DNA from: Raphanus sativus
Lineage: Eukaryota; Streptophyta; Magnoliopsida; Brassicales; Brassicaceae
Assembly: GCF_000801105.2 (NCBI RefSeq)
Contig: NC_079512.1
Span: forward strand, 32,071,848-32,135,847
DNA: 64,000 nucleotides
Reading direction: 5' to 3'
Shown here piece by piece: positions 12,501 to 25,179 of the stretch. Below the pieces are notes generated by a model. That model was not told the DNA's origin, did not search any database, and saw only the letters and a list, made by a program, of their open reading frames with translations. How positions within the stretch are numbered: the stretch's first letter is position 1; each line of letters starts with the position of its first letter. A program made the translations under genes and the position numbers.

Positions 12501-14212
12501 ATGCATAGAAGGAACCAAAAAAAGAGCCCTCTCCAGTTACACCTACAAGTCCAGGCTCCAAGGTTTATCACAGACGTTCTCCTGCAAGAGGCACATATAT
12601 TGGTATAAGGAAACTTAAATGGCATGATGATCTCTATCCCTACTGCTATAAGTCTCCTATGTGACACACCCACAAATCACAGAAACATAATAATTAGCTA
12701 CAGCACCATTACTAGAAATAATACAAACCTGCAAATACTTTCTCTTCTGGGACCAATGTCTTGGCACAGGAACTGTATTCCGGTACGACTTCAAAAACAC
12801 CAACAACTTAGGATCCGCTGAAGTAGCATCCCAGACCTAAAAACATTAAAAATAGAAGTGAGAAATAAATAAAACACCAAAACATATTACAGAGAGCTAC
12901 ACAACGAGAAAAGGAATTTCTCATAGAAAGATATGGGACGGGATGAAACTGAGACATAGCATAACACTATATTGGGAAGAAAAAAAACTTCTAAGCTATT
13001 AGCGGATAACCATAACAAAAAGGTACAAGGCGACAGCATTACTACTTCAAATTTATAGATTGTAGATCAATTACGGCATACCAGACAAAAAAAAAACCAT
13101 TGACGCATCATATCAATATTCTTAACCTATAGTTCAACGGTGAGAACAGAAAATATGAATGCAAAGTACGGAACTCATGAGTAAAGCTAAGGAAAATCTG
13201 AGATGTTACTCAGAGTGAGAGACAAAAGGCACTAGAGATTTATAATGCATACGAAAGGCTAACAAAACGAAGACTATATGCGGGTACTAACAATAGCAAC
13301 AAGAAAACATGGGAAAAAGCTTCAACTATCCATATCTGGAACTAATAGAAAAATATAAATGCATACTTACCTCAACGACATCAGGCCTAGCCGATACCTG
13401 CTTCAGCTCAGCAATCTTCATCCTCCGTTCAAGCTGAAAAAAAAACAGAAATTTAGTAAACCGAGCTAAGAACAAAGAAGGAACTAGAGTACGCGCTATC
13501 TTATCGAATGCAAGTAATGAAAAACTAGGAGATATGAATTAGTTTTGAGATTAGAACCTTCTTCTGCTTGTTAGAGATTCCCTTCTCTTTTTGGTCATTG
13601 CCTTGATCTTCATCGTCTGCCTCGGAATCCGAGTTAACCTTCTTTTTCGCATCTTTGTTCTCCTCAGACTCGTCCTTCTTAGCGTCGTCCTAAGTCAACC
13701 AAAAACAGTATCATTAAGATTTAAGCATTAACAAACTTTCTAACTCACCCCAAAGAGCCAAACTAAAAAAAAAGAGTCTTACCTCAGAGGCAACAGGCTC
13801 CCGAAAGCTGAACTTCTCAAAAATCTCCTTAAACTCATCGCTGAAACCATCTCCAAACTCGGCTTGTTCTGGAACATACTCTATCACAATCTGCTCAGAA
13901 GCCTACGAGGAAACAAAAGATCATCACACATCACTAACCAAATAAAATCAATCGCAAAACCCTAGAGTGCGAGAATAAGAAGACAAAGCTTACCTGTTGC
14001 TGCGGATCTGCGTTCTCCTTGGAATCAGAAGCGTCCGCTTCTTCTTCTACGTCGGCGTGGGATGCTTTTCTGTTCTTCTTCTGCTTCCGCCTGCGGCGGC
14101 GACGGTCGCTCTCGCGGGATTTCTTAGAGGAAGCGGTGATGTTACCGTTGGAAGCATCTCCGTTAGTAACGATGCTGTTATCGTGTGCGGCGGTTGCTGT
14201 TTCGGCGGTCAT
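9516..14212 (-). CDS. SF3B2: Splicing factor 3B subunit 2 (SF3b145/SAP145-like)
   Basis: Seventeen exons on the minus strand, first 13994-14212 and last 9516-9575, giving about 579 residues; Arabidopsis At4g21660 is about the same size from memory. The N terminus is basic (KKSRESDRRRRRRKQKKNRK) and suits a nuclear protein. It is followed by an acidic linker, a DUF382 region (LERRMKIAELKQVSARPDVVE, then WDATSADPKLLVFLKSYRN) and a PSP domain (PPWLINMQRYGPPPSYPHL, then GYHAGGWGKPP). Near the C terminus is a run of glutamates (about 10690-10760) and a lysine-rich tail. The family is part of the SF3b complex of the U2 snRNP and contacts pre-mRNA near the branch site. All exon borders are GT-AG and the frame is continuous. 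The neighbouring CPL1 gene is divergent, with 2.4 kb between start codons that includes a Helitron. Confidence 0.92.
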
Positions 14213-14703
14213 TATTCGGTGAAGTCTCGCAATTAGCGCTGCGAAGAGAGAAAGCAGGAGAAGAGTAGATGATTAAGGATATCAACGATGGATGAGACTG
14301 ATATTTATATTCGATTCTGTATTTGGGTCGTTGGTACAATTTGGTTGATTGGTAAGTCGGTTCCGGTTCATTGAATAATCGATTTGGGTCGAAACTAGTA
14401 ATTTGAAGAAGTAATTTAAGGACATGGATGGGCCGCCAGGCCTGATACATCTTATTTGTTAATAGATTATACAAAGCATGTTTTTTTTTTTTTTTTTTCA
14501 CAAAGCATGTTATTTGTTAACTAATCAAATATCACATTGTTAACATTTACATAATTTTTTTTAGGGAAATCTAGTTTTACCGCAAACCTAATACTATGTT
14601 TCAAATTTAGTTTTATATAAAAATCTTTTTTATAAATACTATATATTTATTTGTAAATATTTTTAAAATTGGCAATTTCAATTTCTATCTATATTGGGAT
14701 GAA
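14213..14703. other. SF3B2-like upstream region
   Basis: Short leader and promoter DNA of the SF3B2-like gene, then AT-rich DNA. A T-run at about 14481-14498 is flanked by the direct repeat ACAAAGCATGTT (14471-14482 and 14500-14511), another micro-insertion candidate. Confidence 0.45.
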
Positions 14704-15761
14704 TCTTATACTATTATTTGCGAAGTAATTTTTCGCAACGAAACTCTCACGTTAAAAGTTAGACTGGCTAAATACGATGATACCCTTAATGATTTTATAT
14801 ATAATTTATTATATAATTAAAAACGAAATTTATGTTAATAATATTATATTTATATGTTATGTTATATTAGATTATAAATTAATATTGTCAAAGTTATAAA
14901 GATAATTCTTATATATATATTGTGTTGTTATCTGAGAGTAATATTTAAAAAAAAAATCAAAAAGGAATTTTAAGTTAATTTTATGTTAATAATATTATAT
15001 TTATATGTTATATTATATTATAATTAATACTGTCAAAATTATAAATATGATTCTTATATATATTGTGTTGTTATCTGAAAGTAATATTTAAAAAAAAAAA
15101 TTAAAAACGAATTTTAAGTTAATAGTATAGATTTATATGTTATATTAGATTATAAATTAATACTGTCAAAATTATAAATATAATTCTTATATGTATTGTG
15201 TTGTTATCTGAAAGTAATATTTAAAAAAAAAAAGTTAAAAACGAATTTTAAGTTAATAGTATAGATTTATATGCTATATTAGATTATAAATTAATATTGT
15301 CAAAAATAAAAAATAATTCTTACATATATCAAGTTGTTATCTAATAATAATATTTTTTAATTTTAAAATTTGAAGTTAATAGTATTATATTTATATGTTA
15401 TATTAGATTATAAATTAATATTGTCAAAAAGATAATTCTTATATATATTGTGTTGTTATCTGAAAATAATATTTTTTGAAGTATAAAAGTTACAAAATTA
15501 ACATATAAAACTATTTAAAATTAGATACTATTCAATCAAAAACATTTGTATAAGTTTGTTTTCTAAAATACTTCAAATATGTGAGTGTTTTAAAATTCCA
15601 ACACAATAATAAAAGTATATATTTTTATGAATTTTTTATCATACATAAAAATGATGTTTAATTAATTTTTTGATAACATAAATAATAATTTATTATTATA
15701 ATTGTAAATTAATAAATATTTGAAATAAAATTATGCCCGCATGTGCGGGCAAACCACCTAG
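14704..15761 (+). mobile_element. Non-autonomous Helitron with internal tandem repeats
   Basis: The 5' end TCTTATACTATTATTTG starts at 14704 directly after an A. The 3' end has a hairpin at 15735-15750 (GCCCGCA, TGCGGGC) and CTAG at 15758-15761 followed by T. This matches Helitron insertion between A and T. It has no coding capacity. Most of the interior is a tandem array (next entry). It lies in the divergent promoter interval of the SF3B2-like gene and CPL1. Confidence 0.8.
14815..15480 (+). repeat. Tandem repeat inside Helitron, about 115-150 bp period, about 5 copies
   Basis: The phrase GTTGTTATCTGAAAGTAATA recurs with small changes near 14923, 15067, 15200, 15330 and 15450. Each is preceded by a TTATATGTTATATTAGATTA-like block and an AATTAATATTGTCAAAA-like block. 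Copies differ by substitutions and small length changes, so the array predates some divergence. Confidence 0.75.
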
Positions 15762-16640
15762 TCAATATATTGAATTCTAATCTAAAAAAATATCTAAATC
15801 TTTTAATATGGGATTTGGTCCATGTCAAAAACAAGAAAAAAGGATTTGAATTCTATAATATAATACAGATACACACTTGAAGATCATTAGGAAAACCTTT
15901 GAAAAATAAAAAAATCGGTGTTTATGTTTTCTTCGTATTTTTCTATTATCTTTATATTATTTTAGTTATGTTTGTTATTTTCTTATCCTAAGTATTAAGT
16001 ATACATTGTTACATTCGTTGTCAAAAAAAATTGTTACAATATAAATAAAAAAGTTGTTAAAAAGACACAAATTTGGCTCTTTTTGTTGCATAGAAGAAAA
16101 TTTGACTAGTAATGAATGAAATGAAATATATTTCGTTTCCATTAAAGTCAATTATATGTTTTTTTTTTAATTATTCCGTCAATACTTTATTATGTTTACT
16201 ATTTACAATGTCTCTTGTTTTCCTAATCCTTCCCTTTAAAACCCACTGAATGCGTATTCGCTAACCCGACTATTCGCTCGTCTCTTGATCTTAAGGTCTC
16301 TCCTCTCCCAATATCATCCGCTTCTGAACGAAAATCCCCCCACCCCTCAATAAAAACTCTCTGCATTAGCAATAGATTCATCATCATCACTCACTGGAGA
16401 AGACGAAGCATTAGGGTTTTTTCTCGTTTGTTGATTCACCATTGGACACAAAAAGAAACTAACTTTCAGTTCCTTTCATCTACCCCCATCTATCAAAATC
16501 GATTCCTTTTCCCTTGTTTTCGATCAAATCGAAGCCAAAGGGATTTCGAATAAAGTAACTAACTTTGAGTTTGAGACAATAAAACAACATCCATTGATCC
16601 GTAAATCTCTGATACGGACTGCTTAACAAAGAAGAAGGAT
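15762..16640 (+). promoter_or_regulatory. CPL1 promoter and 5' leader
   Basis: AT-rich DNA followed from about 16250 by a C/T-rich and then mixed stretch typical of a plant 5' leader, ending at the CPL1 start at 16641. A micro-insertion candidate lies at 16005-16038 (9-bp repeat ATTGTTACA flanking TTCGTTGTC plus A). No intron in the leader could be proven. Confidence 0.45.
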
Positions 16641-19600
16641 ATGTATAACAGTAACAGAGTACAAGTGTACCATGAAGATGTGAGGGTTGGGGAAATGGAG
16701 ATACACCTTCCTCCTCCAAGGGAAGACGACGTGATGAAGGAGAGAGTAATGGAGCAAGTGAAGATGGGTATCAGAGTTGGCCGTTTTTCTCAACCTAGCC
16801 AGAGGTGTACTCCTCTTTCAGTACTTACTACGATTTCATCTTCTGGACTCTGTTTCACACTGGAAGCTTCTGCTTCAGCTACTCCTGCTCATGACCCTCT
16901 CACTTTCTTCCACTCCTCATGTCTTAGGGACAACAAGGTATACTATACCTTGTGGTGGAACATCTAGACGCCCTACTCAGACTTGAGAAAAAACTTATGA
17001 ACTAAAGCTATAAACACATATGAAACATCTTTTAATGCCAGAGTTGCATAAAGTTTGAGGCTTTAGAGACATCTTAATGTCAGAGTTGCATAAAGTTTGA
17101 GGCTTTAGAAACATCTTAATGTCAGAGTTGCATAAAGTTTGAGGCTTTATGATCCTTTCCTGAACTAACTTGTGATTGTATATGAGCTAATGTTATCCTC
17201 ATAACTGTTATTTTTGGATTATTGGTTTCTTGCAGACTGCAGTAATGTCCCTTGGTGAGGAAGAGCTCCATCTGGTTGCCATGTGCTCGGAGAATATCAA
17301 TAACTACCGTCCTTGTTTCTGGGCATTTACTGTTCCTCCTGGAGTTTATGATTCCTGTCTTGGCATGCTCAATCTTAGGTGTCTGGGGATTGTCTTTGAT
17401 CTTGATGAAACCCTCGTAGTGGCCAATACCCTGCGCACATTTGACGTTAAAACTGAGGGGTTGCTGCGGAGAATAAGCTGCGAGATGGACCCTCGACGCC
17501 GTGCTGTTATGGTGGCTGAGATGAAGCGTTATCAGGATGACAAAACTCTGTTGAAGCAATACGTTGAAAGTGACCAGGTTGTTGAAAACGGGGAGGTGAT
17601 TAAGGCACAATATGAAATTGTTCCTGCCTTGTCTGACAACCATAAGCCTCTTGTTCGTCCTCTGATAAGGTTGCAAGAGAGGAACACTGTCCTGACTCGC
17701 ATTAATCCAATGGTGTGCAAGTTTTGAGATTTAGTATATATGTATGTTTATATTTTTGGTGCTTACGACACTTGACTCAGTGTCTATATTTACAACACAC
17801 AGAATCGTGATACAAGTGTTCTTGTGAGGTTGAGGTCTTCATGGGAGGAACTTAAAAGCTATTTGACAGCAAAAGAGGGCCGCAAGCGTTTTGAAGTATA
17901 TGTTTGCACAATGGCTGAGAAAGATTACGCCTTAGAGATGTGGAGGCTCCTTGATCCAGAAGGGAATTTGATAAACGCAAATGACTTGCTCTCTCGCATT
18001 GTTTGTGTGAAATCTGGTACACATTTTTCTTATCCATGCTTATTATTTGTCATGGTATCTTTTCTTACATGCTTGTAAATTAACCACCGCAGGTTTTAAG
18101 AAGTCACTGTTCAATGTGTTTCTCAATGCAACTTGCCATCCGAAGATGGCAATGGTAATTGATGATCGACGGGAAGTTTGGGATGAGAACGATCAGCCGA
18201 GGGTGCATGTAGTTCGCGCATTTTCTCCCTACCATTCTCCTCAAGCTGAAGTAAGTATAACTTTAGGAGGAAACAAATCAAAAGCCTTCTATGTTCTAAT
18301 CCATAAGCTAGTTTTTGTGGTGAGGTCAAGGTCTTTGTAGATTTGGTTTGGGTCCAATTCGTATCAGAAGCCAATCCATAGTTTTGAATACTTAAAAATG
18401 ATTGGTCTTACATATTAGCTCATTTACTTTTCTTTAGGCAGCTGCAACACCGGTACTGTGCGTTGCCAAAAATATTGCTTGCGTTGTCAGAGGTGGATTT
18501 TTCAAGTAAGATGTAAATTCTGATAATCCACGTTTGTGTCCTTGACATCTCTACTTAAGTCAAAGGATGCTTCCTTAGTACATTCTGACGGTGAAGTTGT
18601 ATTTGAACTTGGTAACAGGGATTTCGATGATAGTCTGCTACCAAGGATTGCTGAAATATCTTATGAGAATGATGTTGAAGATATTCCATCACCGCCTGAT
18701 GTAAGCCACTACTTGGTGTCTGAGGTTAGTTGTGATACTTGTTAATGATTGTCAGCAGTTTTAAAAAGTTATGTTCTTCCAGGACTGCTTCCCAGTAGCT
18801 TATTCTCTTTTTCAATATAGGATGAAACAACGGGTTTAAATGGGAACAAAGATCCACTTTCTAGTGACAAGATGGCTGATGCTAGAGTAGGAAGAAGACT
18901 GAAGGTGATTACATTTTTAGGCTTGATCCATTAAGGATACCAATTACAGTTGACATGTTTTCTGTTCAATGATGAGAATTAAATACATTTTTCCCTTTTA
19001 TTCAGGAGGAAATTGGTGGATCTTTAGCTGTCTTTCCGGGGGTAAACATAGAGCCAAGAATAGCTGCTCTCGTTCAGCAACCAATGGTTTCTGCTTCTTA
19101 TGTTTCCGCACCAGTACCAGTCCCAGTCGTGATACAAGAACCGCAACAATCAGCTATCGCCTTTCCAAGTATTCCGTTTCAACAACCGGCAACAGTAGCT
19201 AAACACTTGGTTCCTTCAGAACCAAGCTTGCAAAATTCTCCCGGTAGTGAGGAAGGTGAGGTACCTGGATCAGAGTTAGATCTATATACCAGGAGGAGGC
19301 TCCTCATATTGCAACATGGACAAGATCCTAGAGATGCTGCTCCAGGTGAACCTTCATCTCCAAAGAGACTACCAGTTCAAGCTCCACCTCCACATGTGCA
19401 GCCAAGAAGTAGTTGGCTTCCTGCTGAGGAGGAGATGGATCCAGAAATAGAGAATCCAGTTGGATTGCTACATAAGATTGCTACTAAATGTGGAACTAAG
19501 GTGTGTGAGTGATCAGGATCATGAGTAGTTGTTTACCATTAATTCCATTCGCGAGTCTATTCACATATATATATGTTCCATGACATTGTAGGTGGACTAC

Positions 19601-21195
19601 AAACCGGGTTTGGTTGCTAGTACAGATATGCGGTTCTCTATTGAGGTACTTTTAACACTTGCTACTTATATCCTGTTTGCAATTACCAGCCTTTCGCTCT
19701 TAGATGTATGCTCTGTAATTTTGATGGAACCTATGCTCTCTTTCCTGAGATGAGTTACTTTTTGTTGACTATGCATTTAATCTATGTTTTTTTTTGCAGG
19801 CATGGTTTTGTGGTAAAAAAGTTGGAGTGGGGATTGGCAAATCAAGACGAGAAGCCCTGCAGAAGGCTGCTGAATTTTCTATCCAGAACTTGGCTGGTAA
19901 GACTTTCTGTTTCATGAAGTACTCGCGTTTTAAATTTTGTTGCGAAACCATCTTCACATTGTTGGTACCCTAAGCTAAGGGTGTAGACCTCAATTTTTCA
20001 TCCAAGCTGTATTTTGCAATAGTTCGTCAACCACTCTCAAAAGAGTGGCCAATGCTTATTATTAGACCTATATGAATGAGTATGATAGTTGCCACCACAG
20101 ATGGTTGCGTGTCGGTATGATATCACGTTAACAGATGGTTTTAGAACTTAAATGTATCACAAGGCTGTGGGTCCCTTGAGACAGACAGCTCTTAGATATG
20201 TTAACAGTTGGCTTAGTATTAAATTTTGTGTTACTACTCCTTTTCTGCAGATATATATCTGTCCCATGTAAATGGTGACGCAGGGCCAAGTCACATGGGT
20301 GCAGGCCCCCTTACTAATGGCAATGTGGTCATGGGAAATGCAAACACGTTTGATAATAAGCCATTTGCCCGAGATGAAACAGCGATGCCGGTTACATATA
20401 CAAGATTAGAAGGCTCTATTAGGCACACAGGCTCCATTCCTACGCTTAGGGAACTGGTATGCATCTCCTTAAATCTGGATACTATTGCTTTCTCAATTTG
20501 CTCATCTTTTGATATCTGCCCTTAACCAAATTCCAGTGTGCATCGGAAGGTTGGGAGCTGTCTTTTCAATCTCAGCGTCCGCTTCAATCTGACATGGTCC
20601 ACAAAGATGAGTTTCATGCTAAGGTTGGCACACTTATGAAGATTATAACAGAGATGTTGTTAAATTTTATTGAAATGGTGGATAGAAATATTCTCATTTC
20701 TAGACTAGCCAGCAGTGACTGAAAGAGAAAAATTCATGACATGTTTTGTTCTTCCCGGCTTATCAGTCTATTCAAGTTGGTTTGCAGTATCTGAAGTTGA
20801 GAACCTTCTTGATTCTTTGTGTACTATGTTTCAGGTTGCAATAAATGGAACTGTATTAGGGCAAGGAGTTGGATCAACATGGGAGGAAGCTAGAATTCAT
20901 GTAAACCAACTAAATCCTTACCTCTGTTCTGATCCCATTGTTTTTTTTTGTCTGATGTTTTTTTACCTTTAGGCTGCTGAGAGAGCACTGGGTAATGTGA
21001 GACCATTGCTTCAACGGCAACAATCTTCAAGGTTTGTTCTTGTTATTTTTAATCACTGAATTAGATTTGTTAATACTCGATACATATCTTAGAACCTGTT
21101 TTCTCATGTTGACGTTCAGATCGTTCGGCGGGATGTCAAATAAGCGTCTGAAGCCAAACTTTCAACGATCCATGCAACGGATGCCATCTTCATGA
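16641..21195 (+). CDS. CPL1: RNA polymerase II CTD phosphatase-like 1 (CPL1/FIERY2 ortholog)
   Basis: Fifteen exons: 16641-16937, 17236-17712, 17803-18016, 18093-18250, 18438-18505, 18619-18724, 18821-18904, 19006-19500, 19592-19645, 19800-19896, 20251-20456, 20537-20623, 20835-20900, 20973-21031 and 21120-21195. The product is about 847 residues. It carries an FCP1-type haloacid-dehalogenase phosphatase domain with the DXDXT signature ([12 protein letters not shown], about residue 155), the second acidic motif ([11 protein letters not shown]), two C-terminal double-stranded-RNA-binding regions ([12 protein letters not shown] onward and [17 protein letters not shown] onward) and a basic C terminus (NKRLKPNF). 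The family dephosphorylates Ser5 of the RNA polymerase II CTD in the nucleus and affects stress transcription and miRNA processing. It is about 120 residues shorter than Arabidopsis CPL1 (about 967 from memory). Most of the loss is between EEEMDP and the first dsRNA-binding region; the C terminus also ends early. Confidence 0.92.
17026..17149 (+). repeat. Three tandem about 43-bp repeats in CPL1 intron 1
   Basis: The unit contains CAGAGTTGCATAAAGTTTGA and occurs three times with two or three differences per copy, wholly within the intron between exons 1 and 2. Recent local duplication is the simplest reading; no splice signal is disturbed. Confidence 0.85.
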
Positions 21196-21797
21196 AGAAA
21201 CTCTTAGCAAAAACCATTGTCTGCATTTTAATTCCATCGTCTCTTGCTTTCAGTTAGCTACCTAGAAAAACTCTTTGACAAGTTGCCTTGTTCGTTAAAC
21301 AATTAACTAGTCAGATAAGACACGTATTTTGCTTTTGTCTAGTGTGTAAGTACATGTTTTAACTCAAGATTTTTTGTGTACTTTATCAGACATTCTGAGT
21401 AGAAGCAACAGCTTGAGAGGCAAAGACAAGACCTCTAAGCATATGCTTGTTTGGCTTCTTCTCAGGCTGTAAGTTGCTCAATAGAAATCAGTAAAGTTGA
21501 TTTAATTGTTTCCTAAAAGCTTTTTCTGCAGTTTTACAATTAACACCTCCAGTGCTATCAAATGTTTAGGCTTTGCCTGATTCAACGTTTTATCAAATGA
21601 GTAGCCAACATATTATTTTTATGTGAGAAAAAATGCACAAACTTGTTTTTATTTAGAAACATGAACAAAACTTTGCACAAAAACGTATCCCAAAAAGAAA
21701 ACCACAAGACCAATGTATGACATTACAAGCTCAGCTTTGGACATTTTACTGTCCATAGCTTCACAGCGTAAACCCCCAAAACTCTTAAGCCTCTGAC
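21196..21797. other. Convergent 3' region of CPL1 and NPF7.2
   Basis: Only 602 bases separate the CPL1 stop from the stop of the converging transporter gene, so it holds both 3' untranslated regions and their terminators. No other gene seen. Confidence 0.6.
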
Positions 21798-23806
21798 TCA
21801 GACCTCTTCTTCAGATGTGGACTCACAGAAACTTGCTTCAGACTTAATATACTTATACCATTTAGCACAAACCAGGTAAACCACAAAATCAGCTGCTGTT
21901 AGACCGGCTAAAAGGAAGTAGAATCTGTCCAAGTGTCCTTTGTTGAGGTTCCCAGGGATCCAACCAGGCAGATCATCTCTTGTAGAGATGCTCATGACGA
22001 TGGAAACTAGCAGACTACTTACATAGTTCCCAAGCGATATTGAAGCCATACATAGGGCGCTTGCAAAGCTCTTTAACCCAGTTGGAGCTTGGCTGTTGAA
22101 GAACTCGAGCTGACCAACGTACATGAATACTTCTGATGCACCTATCATCATGTACTGAGGTACTTGCCAGAATATGCTCAATGAGCTTGAGTTCGAAGCA
22201 GTTTCTTTGTATTTCAGTCTGTATATCTCCACTACTCCTGCTGATATCATCGCCATTATCGCGATCACGAGACCTATCCCCATCCTCTGAAGCTCAGTGA
22301 GACCTTTGTTGGGTTCTGTTTTGTTAAGCCTTGCAAAGAGTGGGTCTAGAAACCTCCTGTAAGCGAAGATGAACAAGGCGACGCTGAGAATGTCGAAGCT
22401 AGACATGCTTGAAGCTGGAATCTTGAAGTCTTTGATGTTTGTCTTCATCGCTGCGCCTTGCTCAACGAACAGTGAAGCCATCTGAGTGAAAACCACAGAG
22501 TAGAGAATGGTGCAGAGCCAGATTGGTATGAGTCTGAACACGCATTTCACTTCTTCAACTTGAGTCACCGAGCAGAGTCGCCACGGATTGTAAGTTGAAC
22601 CGCTCTCCACCTTCTCAGCATCATCATCAGGTGTAACAATCGCAGCTTTATCCAAGAATCTGCATTAGACAAGAAAAGAGAATCAAAACCTAATCTTGAA
22701 GATAGTTTCAGAGATTATACCACCACAATCTTTAAAGCAAGTATCTACCTGAAGCCACTGGTATGGAGAATCTTCTTATCTCCCGTTCGTTGAGTCTCTG
22801 AATCGTAGAGATTCATGTCCTCGTAGTTCACATCAATCTTGGCTTTTCTTGTTGCAGCAACCAAGACTTGGCAGAACCTAGACCAAGGACTTTCTCTAGG
22901 TGTAAAGTGTCTGTACTTTGGCGTGCCAGCCAAGAAAAGCACTAAACCAGCAAAAGCAGAGCCCGCAGACACCCAAAACCCTAGCGGCCACGCCCCTTGG
23001 TCCTCGAAGTAACTCAAGACTGTGTTCGATAAGAGCGATCCGAGATTCAGAGCCAAGTAGAAGTAACTGAAAAACGAGATTTTTGAGTGTCCTTCAACAG
23101 AGTCCTCTTCATCAAACTGATCAGCTCCAAAGGTAGCTATGTTGGGTTGGTAACCACCATACCCTAACGCGATCAGATACACTGATAGGTAAAAGATAAC
23201 CGTCTTGAACGTTGAGTGTGGCTTACACGGCTTCTCTTCAATACCACAACCACTTGGTTCAAGTAATAAAGCAGCGGTAGATAAAGATAACATCACCAAC
23301 CCCTATAACACACATAAAGCGACGTTAACTTGTGGGGCAAGAAACAAAACCCTAAGATGAAAAAGTGTTGAAAGAGACTTACAGCAACGAAACTTGCTTG
23401 AAAGATTGCACAAGTCTTGTAACGTCCCCAGTAAGAGTCACTGAGGAAAGCACCAAGCAAAGAGAAGATGTAAACAGTTCCTGTCCATTTACTGACATTA
23501 TTGGCAGCTTCTGCATTGCCTTGTCCCATCACTCTCGTCAGAAACAGAACCAAGTTCACTCCTACACCGAAGAAGGCAAGCGTCGCTAGCCCTTGGTTCA
23601 CTATATTGATCAAAAAACCAAATCTCTTTAGAATCTCAAACACACAACTTCAAGAACATAGAATATATATATGTATTGATAGACTTACCAAGAATGAGAA
23701 TGGCAGTGAGCCATTTGCCGGTTTTGGCTCGGACTGCTGGATTTCCATGACGATCAACGCTTCCATCTTGAGTGCAAACTTCAAACTGTCTTACTTTCTG
23801 ATCCAT
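21798..23806 (-). CDS. NPF7.2: Nitrate transporter NPF7.2 (NRT1.8-like)
   Basis: Four exons on the minus strand, 23689-23806, 23383-23600, 22749-23302 and 21798-22659, giving 583 residues, close to the expected size. It is a major-facilitator protein of the NRT1/PTR family. It has many hydrophobic helices, the family block IALGYGGYQPNIATFGADQFD, and a long hydrophilic central loop (about residues 250-310). The usual ExxER proton-coupling motif of helix 1 is absent (NQGLATLAFFGVGVNLVLFL), which I recall as typical of the NPF7.2/7.3 pair. Known function: low-affinity nitrate transport at the plasma membrane of xylem parenchyma, retrieving nitrate from xylem sap, induced by cadmium. Position downstream of CPL1 and sequence both fit At4g21680. 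The frame is open throughout. Confidence 0.92.
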
Positions 23807-24024
23807 CTATACAGTTTCGTGTGATAGTATGCAAAGATATTTTGATTTGCAGATAGAGAAAGAGAGTAAACCAGGATTGAGAAGAAAGAGAGCAGCAACC
23901 CTTGGATCAAAGAAGAGACGAATACAGGAATCAAGGAGAGTAAAGAAGAGAAAAGGAAGTGAAAAAGAAACTCTTTATTTGGTGAGATTTTTAGTTGCAA
24001 TGAAAGTGTGAAGGAGAGATGTAT

Positions 24025-24032
24025 TATTTATA
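24025..24032 (-). promoter_or_regulatory. TATA box of NPF7.2
   Basis: On the minus strand this reads TATAAATA, about 220 bases upstream of the start codon. The intervening leader is purine-rich on the plus strand. Consensus match only. Confidence 0.45.
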
Positions 24033-25100
24033 GAGCTAACGAAGCTTTGAGTCAGGAGAGATCCTTTCTTTGACGTCTCTTTCTTTCTCTGGTCATTAAT
24101 ATAATTATTCTTTAGAAAAAATTAAAAGCGAGCTGCCAAAAAAAGTATATATATATTCGGTGGATTTCTCAATTTTTCAAAAAAATATATAATATTTTCT
24201 TTTATAAAACTGGTTAATGTATTTTAACTAGTCATGTGAATAGATAATTAGTAATGATCTTATCAAAAGAATTTTTTATCCATTATATAAAAGTTAAATT
24301 TTATTATAAAAAATAAATTTTAAGAGGACTTACTTGGGAAATATTTGTTTTGCTATCAATCAAGTAAAAAGAACCAGAAATCACTAATAAACCGATATGG
24401 TATAAAAATTTATAACTCCCCAAAAATATTATTGAAAATATAAGTATACTAAAACATAAATAAATATATAAAGAAAGAAAGAAATAAAGAAATAAAAACA
24501 CCTGGTAAAAGGTAAGCCAAGCTAATGTGTGACCAGTTTACACCTGGAGGGCTGCTGGAAGAGACTGAAAAAACTTAAAAACATTAGGGGAAATTAAGTT
24601 AAACTGTAAAACAACAAATTAAAATACAAAAATAAGCAAATAAAATCAAGTGGGGAAAAAGTGAAAGTAAGTATGTTCCCCGTTAAAACAGGACTTGGTG
24701 TCTCTTTCAGGCACGCAACGCTCGTGTTTAGCTGTCTTTGATTGCGACCTTCTTCAGTCCTAACTCATATTTTAATCATCCCCTTAATAGGTTCATTTTT
24801 CTCTCGTTTAATCCAAGTTTTTTTTTAATCCAAGTTTTAATCCCTAATTTATGTCCAAATTTGAGACGCTTTTATATATTTTTTTGTCATATATGTTTTT
24901 ATCTTATAGACAAATAATTATATTTGACTGGATATTTAGATAGATGAACAAAAACATGTTTGGTACTGATGATCAAAACATTGGTACCAATTCGTTGATT
25001 AGTTGATATTTAATAAATAAAGATACAAAAAGTAGCATTCAAACGTTATTCGAATGTCTAAATTCATAGAAGCTGTGAAATATGTTCATAAATTCTTCGT
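24033..25100. other. NPF7.2 upstream DNA, AT-rich
   Basis: No gene seen. The GA3OX3 gene that I recall downstream of NPF7.2 in Arabidopsis does not appear here or anywhere up to the DUF2921 gene. The direct repeat TTTAATCCAAGTTT at about 24808-24838 may be slippage or another micro-insertion. Confidence 0.5.
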
Positions 25101-25102
25101 GT

Positions 25103-25140
25103 GGGTTGACAAAAAAATAAATTTTTTTTTTTGTCAACCC
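25103..25140. repeat. Near-perfect inverted repeat, two LINE-like tails facing each other
   Basis: GGGTTGAC followed by A-rich sequence is mirrored by T-rich sequence and GTCAACCC, forming an 8-bp GC-containing stem extended by A/T pairing. GTTGAC-A(n) equals the tail motif of the LINE fragment at 41628-41751. It may therefore be two tail remnants in opposite orientation, or a simple hairpin. A 29-base A-run follows directly. Confidence 0.55.
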
Positions 25141-25174
<34 letters not shown>

Positions 25175-25179
25175 TAACC

